This document shows, one piece after another, positions 43,562 to 52,351 of a stretch of DNA of 54,989 nucleotides; position 1 is the first letter of the stretch; each line of letters opens with the position of its first letter. The position numbers were made by a program, and so were the translations under genes. The notes beneath the pieces are model-generated. The model made no database searches, was not told where the DNA came from, and saw nothing but the letters and a program-made list of their open reading frames with translations. This stretch comes from Vreelandella sedimenti (lineage in GTDB: Bacteria; Pseudomonadota; Gammaproteobacteria; Pseudomonadales; Halomonadaceae): NCBI RefSeq assembly GCF_013416325.1, contig NZ_JACCGK010000015.1:1-54989 (forward strand), written 5' to 3'.

Positions 43562-45187
43562 TCATCCGTCGGATGTGGAATCCTGTGAACATGCTAACGC
43601 CGTATAATCGTAATAATCACTTAAGCGTACGACTGAACGATCAGGTTCCCAACGCATGGAAAAGCGGCGCCAGCAGTCGTCTGGCCGATAGTCTTCCTGG
43701 TTGATAAAAGGCTTGCAATGCCCAAGCCCCGCGCCAGGAGACATGTAACGATAGATTGACCAGTCCTGTTCATTGGCCGCCACTTCTAGCAAGGCATATC
43801 CACCGTCCCAACCTTGCGGTGTCGTGGTGAGAAAGTAGCCCTTCCCTTGCGATACGGTTAAGAGTTGATGAATGGTAAACCCGGTCATCCTGTGGTCGTA
43901 ACTGTCACCGGGCACAATATACTCGGGCATTTTTTCGGCCAATGCACACCAGTCTTTGCTGGTTTCTGCCGTCGCCTTTTCGCATATGGACGTACTGCTT
44001 CGCGCAGCGCAACCTGCAGGAAGGATTGCAGAAGACAAGTTAAGCCTCTCTGAGGCTTCCACCAATTGTTTGTACTGTTCTATGTGATGGTATTCAAAAC
44101 TGAACGCGTCTTCCTCCGGAGGTACCAGTGCAGCACCTGCAGCCGCTAAACCGCGCGCAACTTCTGCTTGCTGGTCTTCTGACCAATGATCATTGCTTAA
44201 AGCATAAGTGTAAGGAAACAAAATCCTCGGAATTGCGTAAGGAGATAAATGTAGATCTTGGTAGGTGTGTGGGCTTGCTCCGGCTTCGAGTAACGCGAGA
44301 ATAGCGGCCGTATTACCGCTTGCGAACGCCGATGAAATCAGCCCTTCGCGAACATAGTGCTCGCTCTCCACGGTGAGATTTGGGTCGACCCCTGCTGCAA
44401 TTGCATCTTTGAACCAGCGAATGGCCTCCTGATTTCCCTGGCTACGATCAAAGAATGACCGACCAGCTTGAATAAAACCATCTGTCAGTGCCCCCACCCC
44501 AATTCCAGCTTCCAGGAAAAGATTGAGGTCGACAACATTCGCACTGGCCATTGCCCGAGCTACGTCCTCACTGGTAAGCGAGCTCCCCCGTTTCGCGAGC
44601 TCGGCGACAGCGCGCTCTCGATCATTCATAAACAAGGTGCGCATATCGGGGGCGAAGACGACGCTGACGAATATCGCCACAGCTAACAGTACACTAGAGA
44701 GACCAGCACCGATCCGCCAACGGCGGCGGCGTGTCAGAACTCGGTTATCCACCCATTCTTCGTCCGATGCAATCGCCGCGGCAATGCGCTCAGCATGCGT
44801 TGTGAGAACCCCATCCAGCGCATCAAGAGACTGATGCATGGAAATGAAATATTCAAGCTTTGGTGATGGCGGTACATCTTCAATACGAACTGGATAGATC
44901 GGTTTCGACTTCGATGCGGCCCGCTCGACTTCTCGGCGGACATGGGAAGAAAGATTGGAAGCTTCAGAAACGAGTAATACGAAGCACTTCGACTGATCAA
45001 TACCTTTAATGATCTCCTCGGCATATTCTCGTCCTGGAGAAATGTCTCTCGGCGCGATCCAGGCTGTGAGTCCCTTCCTTTCTATCGCATCCACAAACTC
45101 TGCGGCAGTATTACTATCAGCTGATGCGTGGCTTACGAAGACCGTGTATTGACGCGCGTTTTTTGCATTGTTAATTGTTGCATTCAT
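43562..45187 (-). CDS. TIR-domain membrane protein with ankyrin-like C-terminal region
   Basis: The ATG at 45187 has a GAGGT site eight bases upstream. The 541-residue protein opens with a TIR domain: TVFVSHASADS, LTAWIAPRDISPGREYAEEI and SSHVRREVERA with the likely catalytic Glu86. One membrane helix follows at about 158-178. Segments such as AILALLEAGASPHTY look like degenerate ankyrin repeats, and a C-terminal region has no known match. TIR enzymes cleave NAD or make cyclic ADP-ribose signals in phage defence. It is upstream of the TrkA-N/RyR gene on the same strand, with a gap of about 230 bases. Confidence 0.8.
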   Translation of the reverse strand: MNATINNAKNARQYTVFVSHASADSNTAAEFVDAIERKGLTAWIAPRDISPGREYAEEIIKGIDQSKCFVLLVSEASNLSSHVRREVERAASKSKPIYPVRIEDVPPSPKLEYFISMHQSLDALDGVLTTHAERIAAAIASDEEWVDNRVLTRRRRWRIGAGLSSVLLAVAIFVSVVFAPDMRTLFMNDRERAVAELAKRGSSLTSEDVARAMASANVVDLNLFLEAGIGVGALTDGFIQAGRSFFDRSQGNQEAIRWFKDAIAAGVDPNLTVESEHYVREGLISSAFASGNTAAILALLEAGASPHTYQDLHLSPYAIPRILFPYTYALSNDHWSEDQQAEVARGLAAAGAALVPPEEDAFSFEYHHIEQYKQLVEASERLNLSSAILPAGCAARSSTSICEKATAETSKDWCALAEKMPEYIVPGDSYDHRMTGFTIHQLLTVSQGKGYFLTTTPQGWDGGYALLEVAANEQDWSIYRYMSPGAGLGHCKPFINQEDYRPDDCWRRFSMRWEPDRSVVRLSDYYDYTALACSQDSTSDG

Positions 45188-45343
45188 CGACGTTACCTCT
45201 GGAAGAAGCACGATGGTTTTGCACACAACGATGGAAACTAACGAAACCAACTGTTCAAACTGTCAAGATGAGATATCGCTCAGTGATAATTGTAGATGTT
45301 AATTAATGTAACAGTCGATATGGTCAACAAAATAAAGGCCAAA

Positions 45344-45900
45344 CTAATGAATTACATTGTTTAAACGTGCTCGGCCGGCAACGGATTTCTTGAGCACCTC
45401 GGCGTAGACTTCCAGCGGCGTGCGCCAGTCCAGTGTCTTACGCGGCCGTGTATTGAGTGAGTCGGCGATCTCGTCGAGCTCTTCCTGACTGTAGACCGAT
45501 AGATCCGTGCCCTTCGACAGGTACTCTCTCAACAGTCCGTTGGTGTTAAGGGGGCGGCCAACCGCTTGAACCCACCTGTAATGGGCCATGCGTGTCGGCA
45601 AAGTAGATAGCTGTCCCCGTCTTCAGAGTGATCTCGGCATGCTTCACCATCTCTTTGCCCTGGCCATAGGTCATGGACAGGTATCAGGCGGTCTTCGATC
45701 TCAGGAGGCCGCAGGTGGATGTTCACCAGATCAGGAATCTGTTGCCGCATATCCTGCCCACTGCTGTGAGGGTGTCGTTTACATTTACCTTGGAGCAAAA
45801 GGCAATCAGCTTTTTCTTGAGCAAGCCTCGCGGCATGAGGTAGAGCGCATTGTAGAAGGCTTCGTGCAAGACGAGGCGGTCAGTGTCATCAGGAAACATA
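45344..45900 (-). pseudogene. IS30-family transposase, degenerate
   Basis: Minus-strand pieces in different frames match an IS30 transposase: FYNALYLMPRGLLKKKLIAF, then VNIHLRPPEIEDRLIP, then YGQGKEMVKHAEITLKTGTA, then NTNGLLREYLSKGTDLSVYS and DSLNTRPRKTLDWRTPLEVY. Frameshifts and small deletions separate them, and the N-terminal DNA-binding part is missing. It marks the right flank of the immunity-like island. Confidence 0.8.
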
Positions 45901-45978
45901 CGCTTCAGTGTGGGGTGACGTCGGCACGCATACGCTGCGCCATACCAAGCATCGCTGATATACCGCCAAACGAGAAAC

Positions 45979-46089
45979 CTTAGAGCCGTTCAACTGCTCC
46001 TGGGCCATACGAAGCTGGAAAGCACTGTCAGATACCTCGGGATAGAGGTAGACGATGCCTTGGAGATGGCCGAGCAAACGGAAGCATAG
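45979..46089 (+). pseudogene. Tyrosine recombinase (integrase) C-terminal remnant
   Basis: The plus frame reads LRAVQLLLGHTKLESTVRYL and GIEVDDALEMAEQTEA, then TAG. This is the typical C-terminus of a phage-type tyrosine recombinase, with the box-II His in LLLGHTK and the catalytic Tyr in VRYLG. No upstream catalytic region is present. A second, more damaged copy lies at 51030-51104. The stretch 46090-46257 shows no gene. Confidence 0.65.
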
Positions 46090-46257
46090 CAGGAACCGGA
46101 GGAGGAATAGGCGGGCACTGACCGAGCCATTGTGAGCGAGCTTGGACTATCTTGGCCCCCTATGCTGAGGATCGTCTCACGGTTTTAGTCGTCTGGTTAT
46201 AAGCGCCTGAAGCTATGGCAGGCCATAGCTTCATGTTCCAGATAGAAGTTCTCCTGG

Positions 46258-46719
46258 TCACGGATACTGGCCGTCGGCGTCGTTGGTCGGATTTTTCGGT
46301 GTTCCAGAAGCTGTCAGCGGTTTGAAACGGTCAAACTGGGCCCAAAGGGTCATTCCGCCGGTTGCCACCAAGATGGCAGCGAGCGGCAGTCCGGCGGGAT
46401 TCAACACCACATGAAACACCACAATCACCGCCATCACAGGCGCAAGCAATGCCAACCCTAGTGCAGGCGCTCGATTGCTCAGCAACAACGAAGCGCCGAT
46501 CAGTTCGATAATTTTCATCAAGGGCCAGAAAAATCCAACCTCTTTGAGAGCGGCTTCAAAAGCCAGACCATCTACTGATGTTGGTGGGTGGATGAGGTGC
46601 GATCCAGTGAATATGTACCAAAACCCATCAATTGCGCCGATCAGGAAGATGCCTCCAAGCACCAGTCTTGGGCCAGTATCAACAAATAGAGTCTTTGCGT
46701 TTGGTAGCGAGAGCGCCAT
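46258..46719 (-). CDS. DoxX-like membrane protein
   Basis: This 153-residue protein has about four membrane helices with GPRLVLGGIFLIGAIDGFWY, KIIELIGASLLLSNR and GLALLAPVMAVIVVFHVVLN, resembling DoxX/DoxD. The precise role of this family is unsettled; some members work with thioredoxin-like or superoxide-related systems. It is divergent from a LysR regulator across 95 bases, suggesting that this regulator controls it. Confidence 0.8.
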   Translation of the reverse strand: MALSLPNAKTLFVDTGPRLVLGGIFLIGAIDGFWYIFTGSHLIHPPTSVDGLAFEAALKEVGFFWPLMKIIELIGASLLLSNRAPALGLALLAPVMAVIVVFHVVLNPAGLPLAAILVATGGMTLWAQFDRFKPLTASGTPKNPTNDADGQYP

Positions 46720-46814
46720 CGTGAATTCCTTTCAGCTGTATATTGATTTTTGACCGATACGGGGCCATTATGCTGGTAATTCCGTGTCATAAAAGCAAAT
46801 AGTATTCATTTAGC

Positions 46815-47783
46815 ATGAATGAAATTCAGATTAGAAACCTGGACCTGAACCTGCTTTTGGTCTTCCGTGTGTTGATGGATGAGGGCAGTGTCAATCGGGC
46901 CGCAGAACAACTCGGACGTACGCCTTCGGCAGTCAGCCATGCTTTAGGTCGGTTGCGCGACCAGCTTGGTGATCCGCTTTTGGTTCGTGTTGGTGGAATT
47001 ATGCAGCCCAGTCCAAGGGCTCTCGCACTTTACCAAGAGATACAGCCGATCCTCGCCCGGATTGAACGCGCCGTGCAGCCGCCAGCGGAGTTTAATCCCT
47101 CGAAAAGCACACGTATTTTCAAAATAGCCGGCCCCGGCTTGGACATTGTGGCCACAGAAGTTGTCAGCAGGATGCACAGAGAAGCACCAGAGTCCGGCCT
47201 TGCATGGCAGCCCCTGTCAAAGGAGACCATGGGTCAGATCGTAAGTGGCGAAATAGACATTGCATTTGGGAACGCAAACTTCCCTCTCCCGGCAGGATTG
47301 ACGGCTAAGGCTCTCCCCCCACTGAAACGCTATGTCTTCGCTCGTCATGGACACCCAGCTTCAAATGACTGGACAACGGAAAGTTGGATGAGTTGGCCTC
47401 ATGTCGTTGTGCGCGTTCCAGGTGCAACACATGGAACCGTAAAAGAGCGGTTCGACAACTTAGGCCTGAAACGCCGGATTGGGTTACACGCTGTCAGTTG
47501 GTCAGGCATTGGTGCGGTTTTGAACAATACCGACATGCTGGGTAATTTTGTCGCGCTGTGTCTACTGGGAGGCGTGCAGGGTGAAGATATTCAGGTATTT
47601 GAGCCTCCCGAATCTTTGCCTGACGTGTCTTTTCGGGTGATGTGGAAATCAGAACTTGATGGTGACCCCGCCACCCGGTGGCTACGCAATATTGTTTTGG
47701 CGACATTCGATACGCTAATCGATGAGGCTAACCGACGCCTCGCAGCATCTGACATCATCAAGCCGCGCCAAAGCACCTGTTAG
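46815..47783 (+). CDS. LysR-family regulator
   Basis: This 322-residue protein has the winged-helix start LDLNLLLVFRVLMDEGSVNR and GRTPSAVSHALGRLRDQLGD, then a LysR effector domain. The sequence belongs to the NodD/LinR-like branch (LLVRVGGIMQPSPRALAL). It is divergent from the DoxX-like gene. An IS6-like terminal repeat begins at its stop codon, so its original C-terminus may have been slightly changed. Confidence 0.9.
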   Translation: MNEIQIRNLDLNLLLVFRVLMDEGSVNRAAEQLGRTPSAVSHALGRLRDQLGDPLLVRVGGIMQPSPRALALYQEIQPILARIERAVQPPAEFNPSKSTRIFKIAGPGLDIVATEVVSRMHREAPESGLAWQPLSKETMGQIVSGEIDIAFGNANFPLPAGLTAKALPPLKRYVFARHGHPASNDWTTESWMSWPHVVVRVPGATHGTVKERFDNLGLKRRIGLHAVSWSGIGAVLNNTDMLGNFVALCLLGGVQGEDIQVFEPPESLPDVSFRVMWKSELDGDPATRWLRNIVLATFDTLIDEANRRLAASDIIKPRQSTC

Positions 47784-47800
47784 GGTTCTGTTGCAAATTT
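47783..47800. repeat. Single IS6-like terminal inverted repeat
   Basis: GGGTTCTGTTGCAAA, directly at the end of the LysR gene, matches the terminal repeat type of IS6-family elements. No transposase or second end was found nearby, so it is a solitary relic. Confidence 0.4.
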
Positions 47801-48484
47801 ACGGGCGACGAGTAGCGGGGTTGGTGATGTCAGGTAGATCGGGACGAGCGCTGAGCCAGCAGGCTCGGAGTGATTATGCGGCGATCCTCGTGGGCAGGCT
47901 GTCGACCGGTGGCGCCAATACGGGTCCTGTGATCGCGGAGGCTATCAATTTCTTGGCCGTGCCCGGCAATACCAGTTGTCTCGATCTACTGCTGCAGTAG
48001 TGGCCGTCTGGTCTCACTGATATCCGGATTGGGTCGAAATCAGCCCTTCAACCAGGTGCCCCTAGAGCAATAATCTGTGCTTACTTTCACCCACTCTACG
48101 CGCAGATTTTCAAAATCTTCTTAGCTTCAACGTTTCCAGATAATGATTGCTGCCATCGCTGGAATTAACCTTTTATACCACCTTCATTTATAGGCAGTGA
48201 ACACGATAAGCTTGGCGGCAACGCCGCTGCCAAGGATGAAGCCAAAATCGCGAATGCCACATGGCAACTTCGTTTTGGCAACATTTCAGGCAGCACCATC
48301 AGGTCAGCCCCGCGACTGGGGAAAGACCTTCGGCGACAATGCATAACTATTCTGCTAAATGCCCCCTGACAAAACGTCATCCTGCTGTAGAAGTAAGCGG
48401 TTTTCCGCGCTATGGATAACGCAGGCACAATAAGACCGTCAGAATCGACGTTGCGTATCACTTATTAAAGCAAAGGAGTTGCAA
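47801..48484. other. Non-coding or decayed stretch before the PAP2 gene
   Basis: About 680 bases contain only short frames without credible starts or known families. The first 200 bases follow an IS6-like end and may be IS-derived. The final 20 bases hold the AAGGAG ribosome site of the PAP2 gene. I see no gene here. Confidence 0.4.
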
Positions 48485-49240
48485 ATGAAGCCCCATGGAA
48501 AACTTGGACAAGCTGGACGCCAAAGCTTTTCCCTACTGGCTCGGCTCGGCCGCTACGAACTGGCGATGCTGCTATGCGTCGCGGTACTTTCCGGTGGGAT
48601 CTGGGGGTTCGTCGCGCTGGCCGAAGAAGTTATTGAAGGGGACACCCATAGCATCGATGAGAGCCTACTGCTCGCCCTTCGCAACCCCGCAGATCTTAGC
48701 GACCCAATCGGGCCGGGCTGGGTTGAGGAAATGGGCCGAGACTTCACCGCACTGGGCGGTGTCGGCGTGCTGGTACTCATCACATTGGGCGCCCTGGGCT
48801 ACCTGTTACTTGCCAGGCACTACCGCGCGGCTCTCTTTGCCTCAATCGCGGTGCCCGGCGGCATACTACTTAGCACAGTGATGAAGCTGGGCTTTGACCG
48901 CCCTCGCCCGGATCTCGTGCCTCATGAAGCCATGGTCTACACCGCGAGTTTTCCCAGCGGCCACTCGATGATGTCTGCCGTGACCTACCTCACCCTGGCC
49001 GCGCTACTCATTCGCATACAGCCCGCGCGGAGGCTGAAGGCTTACCTGCTGATACTGGCGATATTGTTGACCCTGCTGGTGGGCATAAGCCGCGTCTATC
49101 TCGGCGTCCACTGGCCGACCGATGTGCTCGCGGGCTGGACGGCCGGGGCTAGCTGGGCAGCGCTGTGCTGGATCGTGATGCGCTGGATGCAGCGGCATGG
49201 TCAGTTAGAACCGGAAGAGAGAAGTTCCGGCACCGAATAA
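48485..49240 (+). CDS. PAP2-family membrane phosphatase
   Basis: The ATG at 48485 has AAGGAG six bases upstream; a TTG at 48479 is less likely. The 251-residue protein has about six membrane helices and the three acid-phosphatase motifs: KLGFDRPRPD, the PSGHS motif with catalytic His, and SRVYLGVHWPTDVLAG with the second His. Members dephosphorylate undecaprenyl pyrophosphate or phosphatidic-acid-type lipids at the membrane. The substrate is not determined. A strong hairpin follows the stop. Confidence 0.92.
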   Translation: MKPHGKLGQAGRQSFSLLARLGRYELAMLLCVAVLSGGIWGFVALAEEVIEGDTHSIDESLLLALRNPADLSDPIGPGWVEEMGRDFTALGGVGVLVLITLGALGYLLLARHYRAALFASIAVPGGILLSTVMKLGFDRPRPDLVPHEAMVYTASFPSGHSMMSAVTYLTLAALLIRIQPARRLKAYLLILAILLTLLVGISRVYLGVHWPTDVLAGWTAGASWAALCWIVMRWMQRHGQLEPEERSSGTE

Positions 49241-49255
49241 CTTTCAAGCAGAGAT

Positions 49256-49278
49256 GGGCAACACAGTGTATGTTGCCC
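49256..49278 (+). terminator. Hairpin after the PAP2 gene
   Basis: GGGCAACA and TGTTGCCC form a perfect 8-bp stem with a 7-base loop, 15 bases after the PAP2 stop. There is no T-run after it, so it may act weakly or protect the mRNA end. Bases 49279-49648 are AT-rich and show no gene. Confidence 0.45.
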
Positions 49279-49648
49279 TGCCAGTCAGTTCACCACTTGC
49301 AAAATCAGCGCCTTTTGACGTTCTGAAAGGCAAATAGCCGCTTAAAAGCCAGCGTAGAATATTTCGCGGTTCAATTATCGGACAAAAAAACTTTAGTCAA
49401 AGTTAACAAATAAACCTAACCCTATAGAAACAAAGAATTAGCTTGTAGCGAAACAAGGTACGGTCTATCAGTCACCTTGCTACTTCCTGAAGATTTCATA
49501 AGGCCAGGGTGGGGCCAGCTTTTACGTTTTAGTAGGGTATTAACTATATAACAATGCGCGTCGACACTTTATGCGCTAACATCAGCTTTCGGAAGCTGGT
49601 TTCATACAGCTTAATGGGTCGACTAATGGATTAATAGAGGCAAATAGC

Positions 49649-49765
49649 ATGAGCAAAGGACAAGACAGTAAAAAAAACACTAAAAAGAAACCTCTTTTAA
49701 CAGCCAAAGAAAAGAAAGCTGCTAAATCATCAAAGAAGAGCGAAACTAATGTACTAGGGAACTAA
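49649..49765 (+). CDS. Lysine-rich microprotein
   Basis: An ATG at 49649, with AGAGG eight bases upstream, opens a 38-residue frame. About 14 residues are Lys: MSKGQDSKKNTKKKPLLTAK, then EKKAAKSSKK and a short tail. Very similar small basic proteins with the MSKG start and lysine clusters occur in other gammaproteobacteria without a known role. Strong charge suggests nucleic-acid or ribosome binding, but that is a guess. Confidence 0.6.
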   Translation: MSKGQDSKKNTKKKPLLTAKEKKAAKSSKKSETNVLGN

Positions 49766-50332
49766 GTGAGCCTAACTACCTAAGCACTACCGCTCACTGC
49801 TATGCCTAATAGCAAAATGCAGTAGTGTTAGGCGTAGCTTATGATAGAACGAAACTTTGTTACCTTACATAATTTCAAACAGCCCTTCACCTTCTTGCCT
49901 TTCACTTTTAATTGACCACTACACAAACCACACCAATAAAAAACTGCAAAGGTAAGCGGGCATATAAATACAGCCTGGGTGTATCAGAATATTGCTCAGG
50001 GTATAATGCCAGATTTATATCGGCAGGATATCTGACGGTGATTTTCAGCTTAGGGAGACCCAGGAGCAGTGCACCTCTACACGAGCCAACACGCCTGCCT
50101 AGCGTCCTGTGTAAGCCTGAATCACCACTCCGGAGCTCACCTATATAGCGAGTGGTTTTACACATAAAATCTACTTTTACCTTAGATAATACAACGCTCA
50201 GGAAGACTGGGTGAAGAGGAAGGTAAACCGCCCAACCACGCTCTCGTAAATCAAGGGCTCGACCTCAAGCGAACAAGCAGGCATGGTGAGTATTATTATC
50301 CACCATCAGCGAACCGACAGGAGGTTACGCCA
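49766..50332. other. AT-rich intergenic region
   Basis: No convincing gene is visible. The frames that exist lack starts, ribosome sites or recognisable domains. The last bases hold the AGGAGG site of the IalB-like gene. Confidence 0.35.
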
Positions 50333-50866
50333 ATGCCGAACTCTCTTACTCAAAACCTATGCAGGATGGGGCTATTATCGCTCTTGGTGTTGTCCCCCAA
50401 TGCTTTCAGCCAACAACAACCGGGGGCAGCCTCCGGTAATAATGTCACTACCGAGTCGTTCCAGGACTGGGAAGTCCGTTGCCAGCGTAATGCCGAGGGT
50501 CCGAGCCCTTGTGCGATGTCGCAATTGATCACTAGACCTGACAGCGACCAGCCCTTGATGCAGGTAATTCTCGACTACCCTCCCCAGATCGATGACCCGG
50601 TGATGAGCTTCTTCGTGCCGCTAGGGGTACGTCTGGCTGCGGGCCTGCAATTCAGTGTGGATAACGGTGAGCCAATCCAGTTCCCCTATCAGGTCTGCCA
50701 AGAGCAAGGGTGCCGTGCTGACGTGCCCATTGAGTCGTCGATGTTGCAGCAACTCCGCAGTGGCAATACGGCAATCCTCAGTATGATTGGTCCGCGCGGT
50801 GACCGCATGGACATAGATATTTCACTGATCGGCTTTACCGACGCCAGTACCCGCATCGCTCCCTGA
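50333..50866 (+). CDS. Invasion-associated locus B (IalB)-family exported protein
   Basis: This 177-residue protein has a signal peptide (residues about 12-26) and the IalB fold: SFQDWEVRCQRNAEGPSPCA, VSFFVPLGVRLA-like MSFFVPLGVRLAAGLQFSVD, and CQEQGCRADVPI with the conserved paired Cys. An AGGAGG site is eight bases from the ATG. IalB was named in Bartonella, but homologues are common in environmental bacteria, where the role is unknown. Confidence 0.9.
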   Translation: MPNSLTQNLCRMGLLSLLVLSPNAFSQQQPGAASGNNVTTESFQDWEVRCQRNAEGPSPCAMSQLITRPDSDQPLMQVILDYPPQIDDPVMSFFVPLGVRLAAGLQFSVDNGEPIQFPYQVCQEQGCRADVPIESSMLQQLRSGNTAILSMIGPRGDRMDIDISLIGFTDASTRIAP

Positions 50867-50889
50867 TCAGAGGCGCCTTCCCCGACAAA

Positions 50890-50954
50890 GCCGGCTTAAA
50901 AGGGCCGGCAAGTCGACTCAGCTGTTGCCAGCAGGCTTATGTTTACGCCTGCTG
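50890..50954 (+). terminator. Two hairpins after the IalB-like gene
   Basis: GCCGGC/GCCGGC (50890-50895 and 50904-50909) and CAGCAGGC/GCCTGCTG (50929-50936 and 50947-50954) form two consecutive hairpins. Neither has a T-run. They are the likely 3' end of the IalB transcript. Confidence 0.4.
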
Positions 50955-51029
50955 CCGTGGTGGCAATGCAAAACTGCGCTCTACCAACTGCATTCCGGCA
51001 CGATGGTCTGAGCCACAAACGATAAGTTA

Positions 51030-51104
51030 GCTGGAAAGCACTGTTTGATACCTTGAGATAGAAGTGGATGGCGCTTGGAAATGGCAGAACAGACCGAAGT
51101 TTGA
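51030..51104 (+). pseudogene. Second tyrosine-recombinase tail, degenerate
   Basis: The plus strand from GCTGGAAAGCACTGT matches the integrase tail at 46013-46089 in order: LESTV, a stop in place of Arg, YLEIEVDGA, then a frameshift into the EMAEQTE-like ending. It is a second decayed copy of the same gene end. Bases 51105-51275 show no gene. Confidence 0.55.
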
Positions 51105-51275
51105 CAGGGCCAAAGTAGGCCCTGGCTGGGCAGTCGATATCGGCCAGGAACAGCCGTTCATAATGTACTAATGTAATCTCATAAAACTGTGGTGCCTTTA
51201 TACGTCCACCTGCTCTTGACCGTTAGCTAAATTGCTACTTCCTATGCAATGGGAGGCCTTTAATATCACCCTTCC

Positions 51276-52271
51276 TTATAGGGTCTGCGTGCATTCGATT
51301 CGGTTACGCCCGTTTCGCTTGGCATTCAATAACATTTGATCAGCACGCTTGATCAAGTCATCGACTGTCTGGTCATAACGCTCAAATTTTGCGATGCCAA
51401 TACTGATAGAAAGACTAACGTTTTCCAGTGTGTTTCTTAGACGCTCGGCTATGATACGAGCTCCTAGGATATCCGTTTCGGGCAACACGATTATAAATTC
51501 ATCGCCGCCATAACGTCCGATCAAATCGCAGTCGCGTACCGTGGCCTGCATTCCCTGTGCCACAGACTTGAGAGCCTGATCACCCGCCATATGTCCTTGG
51601 CTATCATTGATTGACTTGAAATGGTCAACATCGAGCATTATCACGCAGAGCGATAGACCATAGCGGGAAACCCGTTGGAATTCAGTGCTAGCCAGTTCGA
51701 GAAGATGGCGACGGTTATGCGTTTCAGTGAGGTAGTCATGGGTAGCTAAGTAAGTCAGCTGCAGATTAATGGTCATTAATTCAGCAGTGCGCTCTATTAC
51801 ACGGCATTCCAATTCATGCTCTGGAGATTTTGCAATCTGCGCGTGGTTGGCCGTGCCTGTACTACGGACGATGCAGAATAGATGCGACAACATCATGTTA
51901 GGAGGCTTCATGATGGGGAATAGATAGACATGACAGCCGTGCAGGTGACGCTCTTCGTCGCTGTGTTCACCTGCCACTGTGTACTGAACAGGTACACCTT
52001 CTTCCATGCAGCGGACGCAGTTAGCCATCAACTCATTACTCAACGATGACGAAAAAAAATGGCCAAGGCGTTGTCCTACACCTAGCAATTCGCTACCTAG
52101 CCTGACTTGCTGAGAATGGTTGATGGCCTCTACGATGAAATGCACCTTCCCCTCAACGCGAATGATCAACATTTGTTCAGGAAAAAAATCCCAAAGGATC
52201 TTTACTAGCGAGCTGCCATCTCTGTCGAGATAACTAAGCAGTTCAGTAGGATTTTGCATTGACGCTAGCAT
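51276..52271 (-). CDS. Diguanylate cyclase (GGDEF) with PAS-like sensor
   Basis: This 331-residue cytoplasmic protein has an N-terminal region like a PAS domain (VKILWDFFPEQMLIIRVEGK) and a linker helix, then GGDEF with the intact RYGGDEFIIVL motif. An RxxD inhibitory site (RDCD) precedes it by five residues, so product inhibition is likely. GGAG lies seven bases before the ATG. It probably makes c-di-GMP. It is followed, in the same direction, by no close partner. Confidence 0.92.
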   Translation of the reverse strand: MLASMQNPTELLSYLDRDGSSLVKILWDFFPEQMLIIRVEGKVHFIVEAINHSQQVRLGSELLGVGQRLGHFFSSSLSNELMANCVRCMEEGVPVQYTVAGEHSDEERHLHGCHVYLFPIMKPPNMMLSHLFCIVRSTGTANHAQIAKSPEHELECRVIERTAELMTINLQLTYLATHDYLTETHNRRHLLELASTEFQRVSRYGLSLCVIMLDVDHFKSINDSQGHMAGDQALKSVAQGMQATVRDCDLIGRYGGDEFIIVLPETDILGARIIAERLRNTLENVSLSISIGIAKFERYDQTVDDLIKRADQMLLNAKRNGRNRIECTQTL

Positions 52272-52351
52272 GGATATGCTCCGCTAGAAAGGGTGTGCTG
52301 GTAGATAAGTCCTTTTCATGTAACGTGGCACAACTCAGGAATGCCTGTATT

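Noticed and set aside
48165..48461. 98-residue minus-strand frame before the PAP2 gene
   Set aside because: No ribosome site, no recognised motif, and unusual composition; probably chance.
34625..49602. Shared 12-base match GAAACCAGCTTC (34625) and its reverse complement at 49591
   Set aside because: A match of this length is expected by chance in a 55 kb window and nothing around it is shared.
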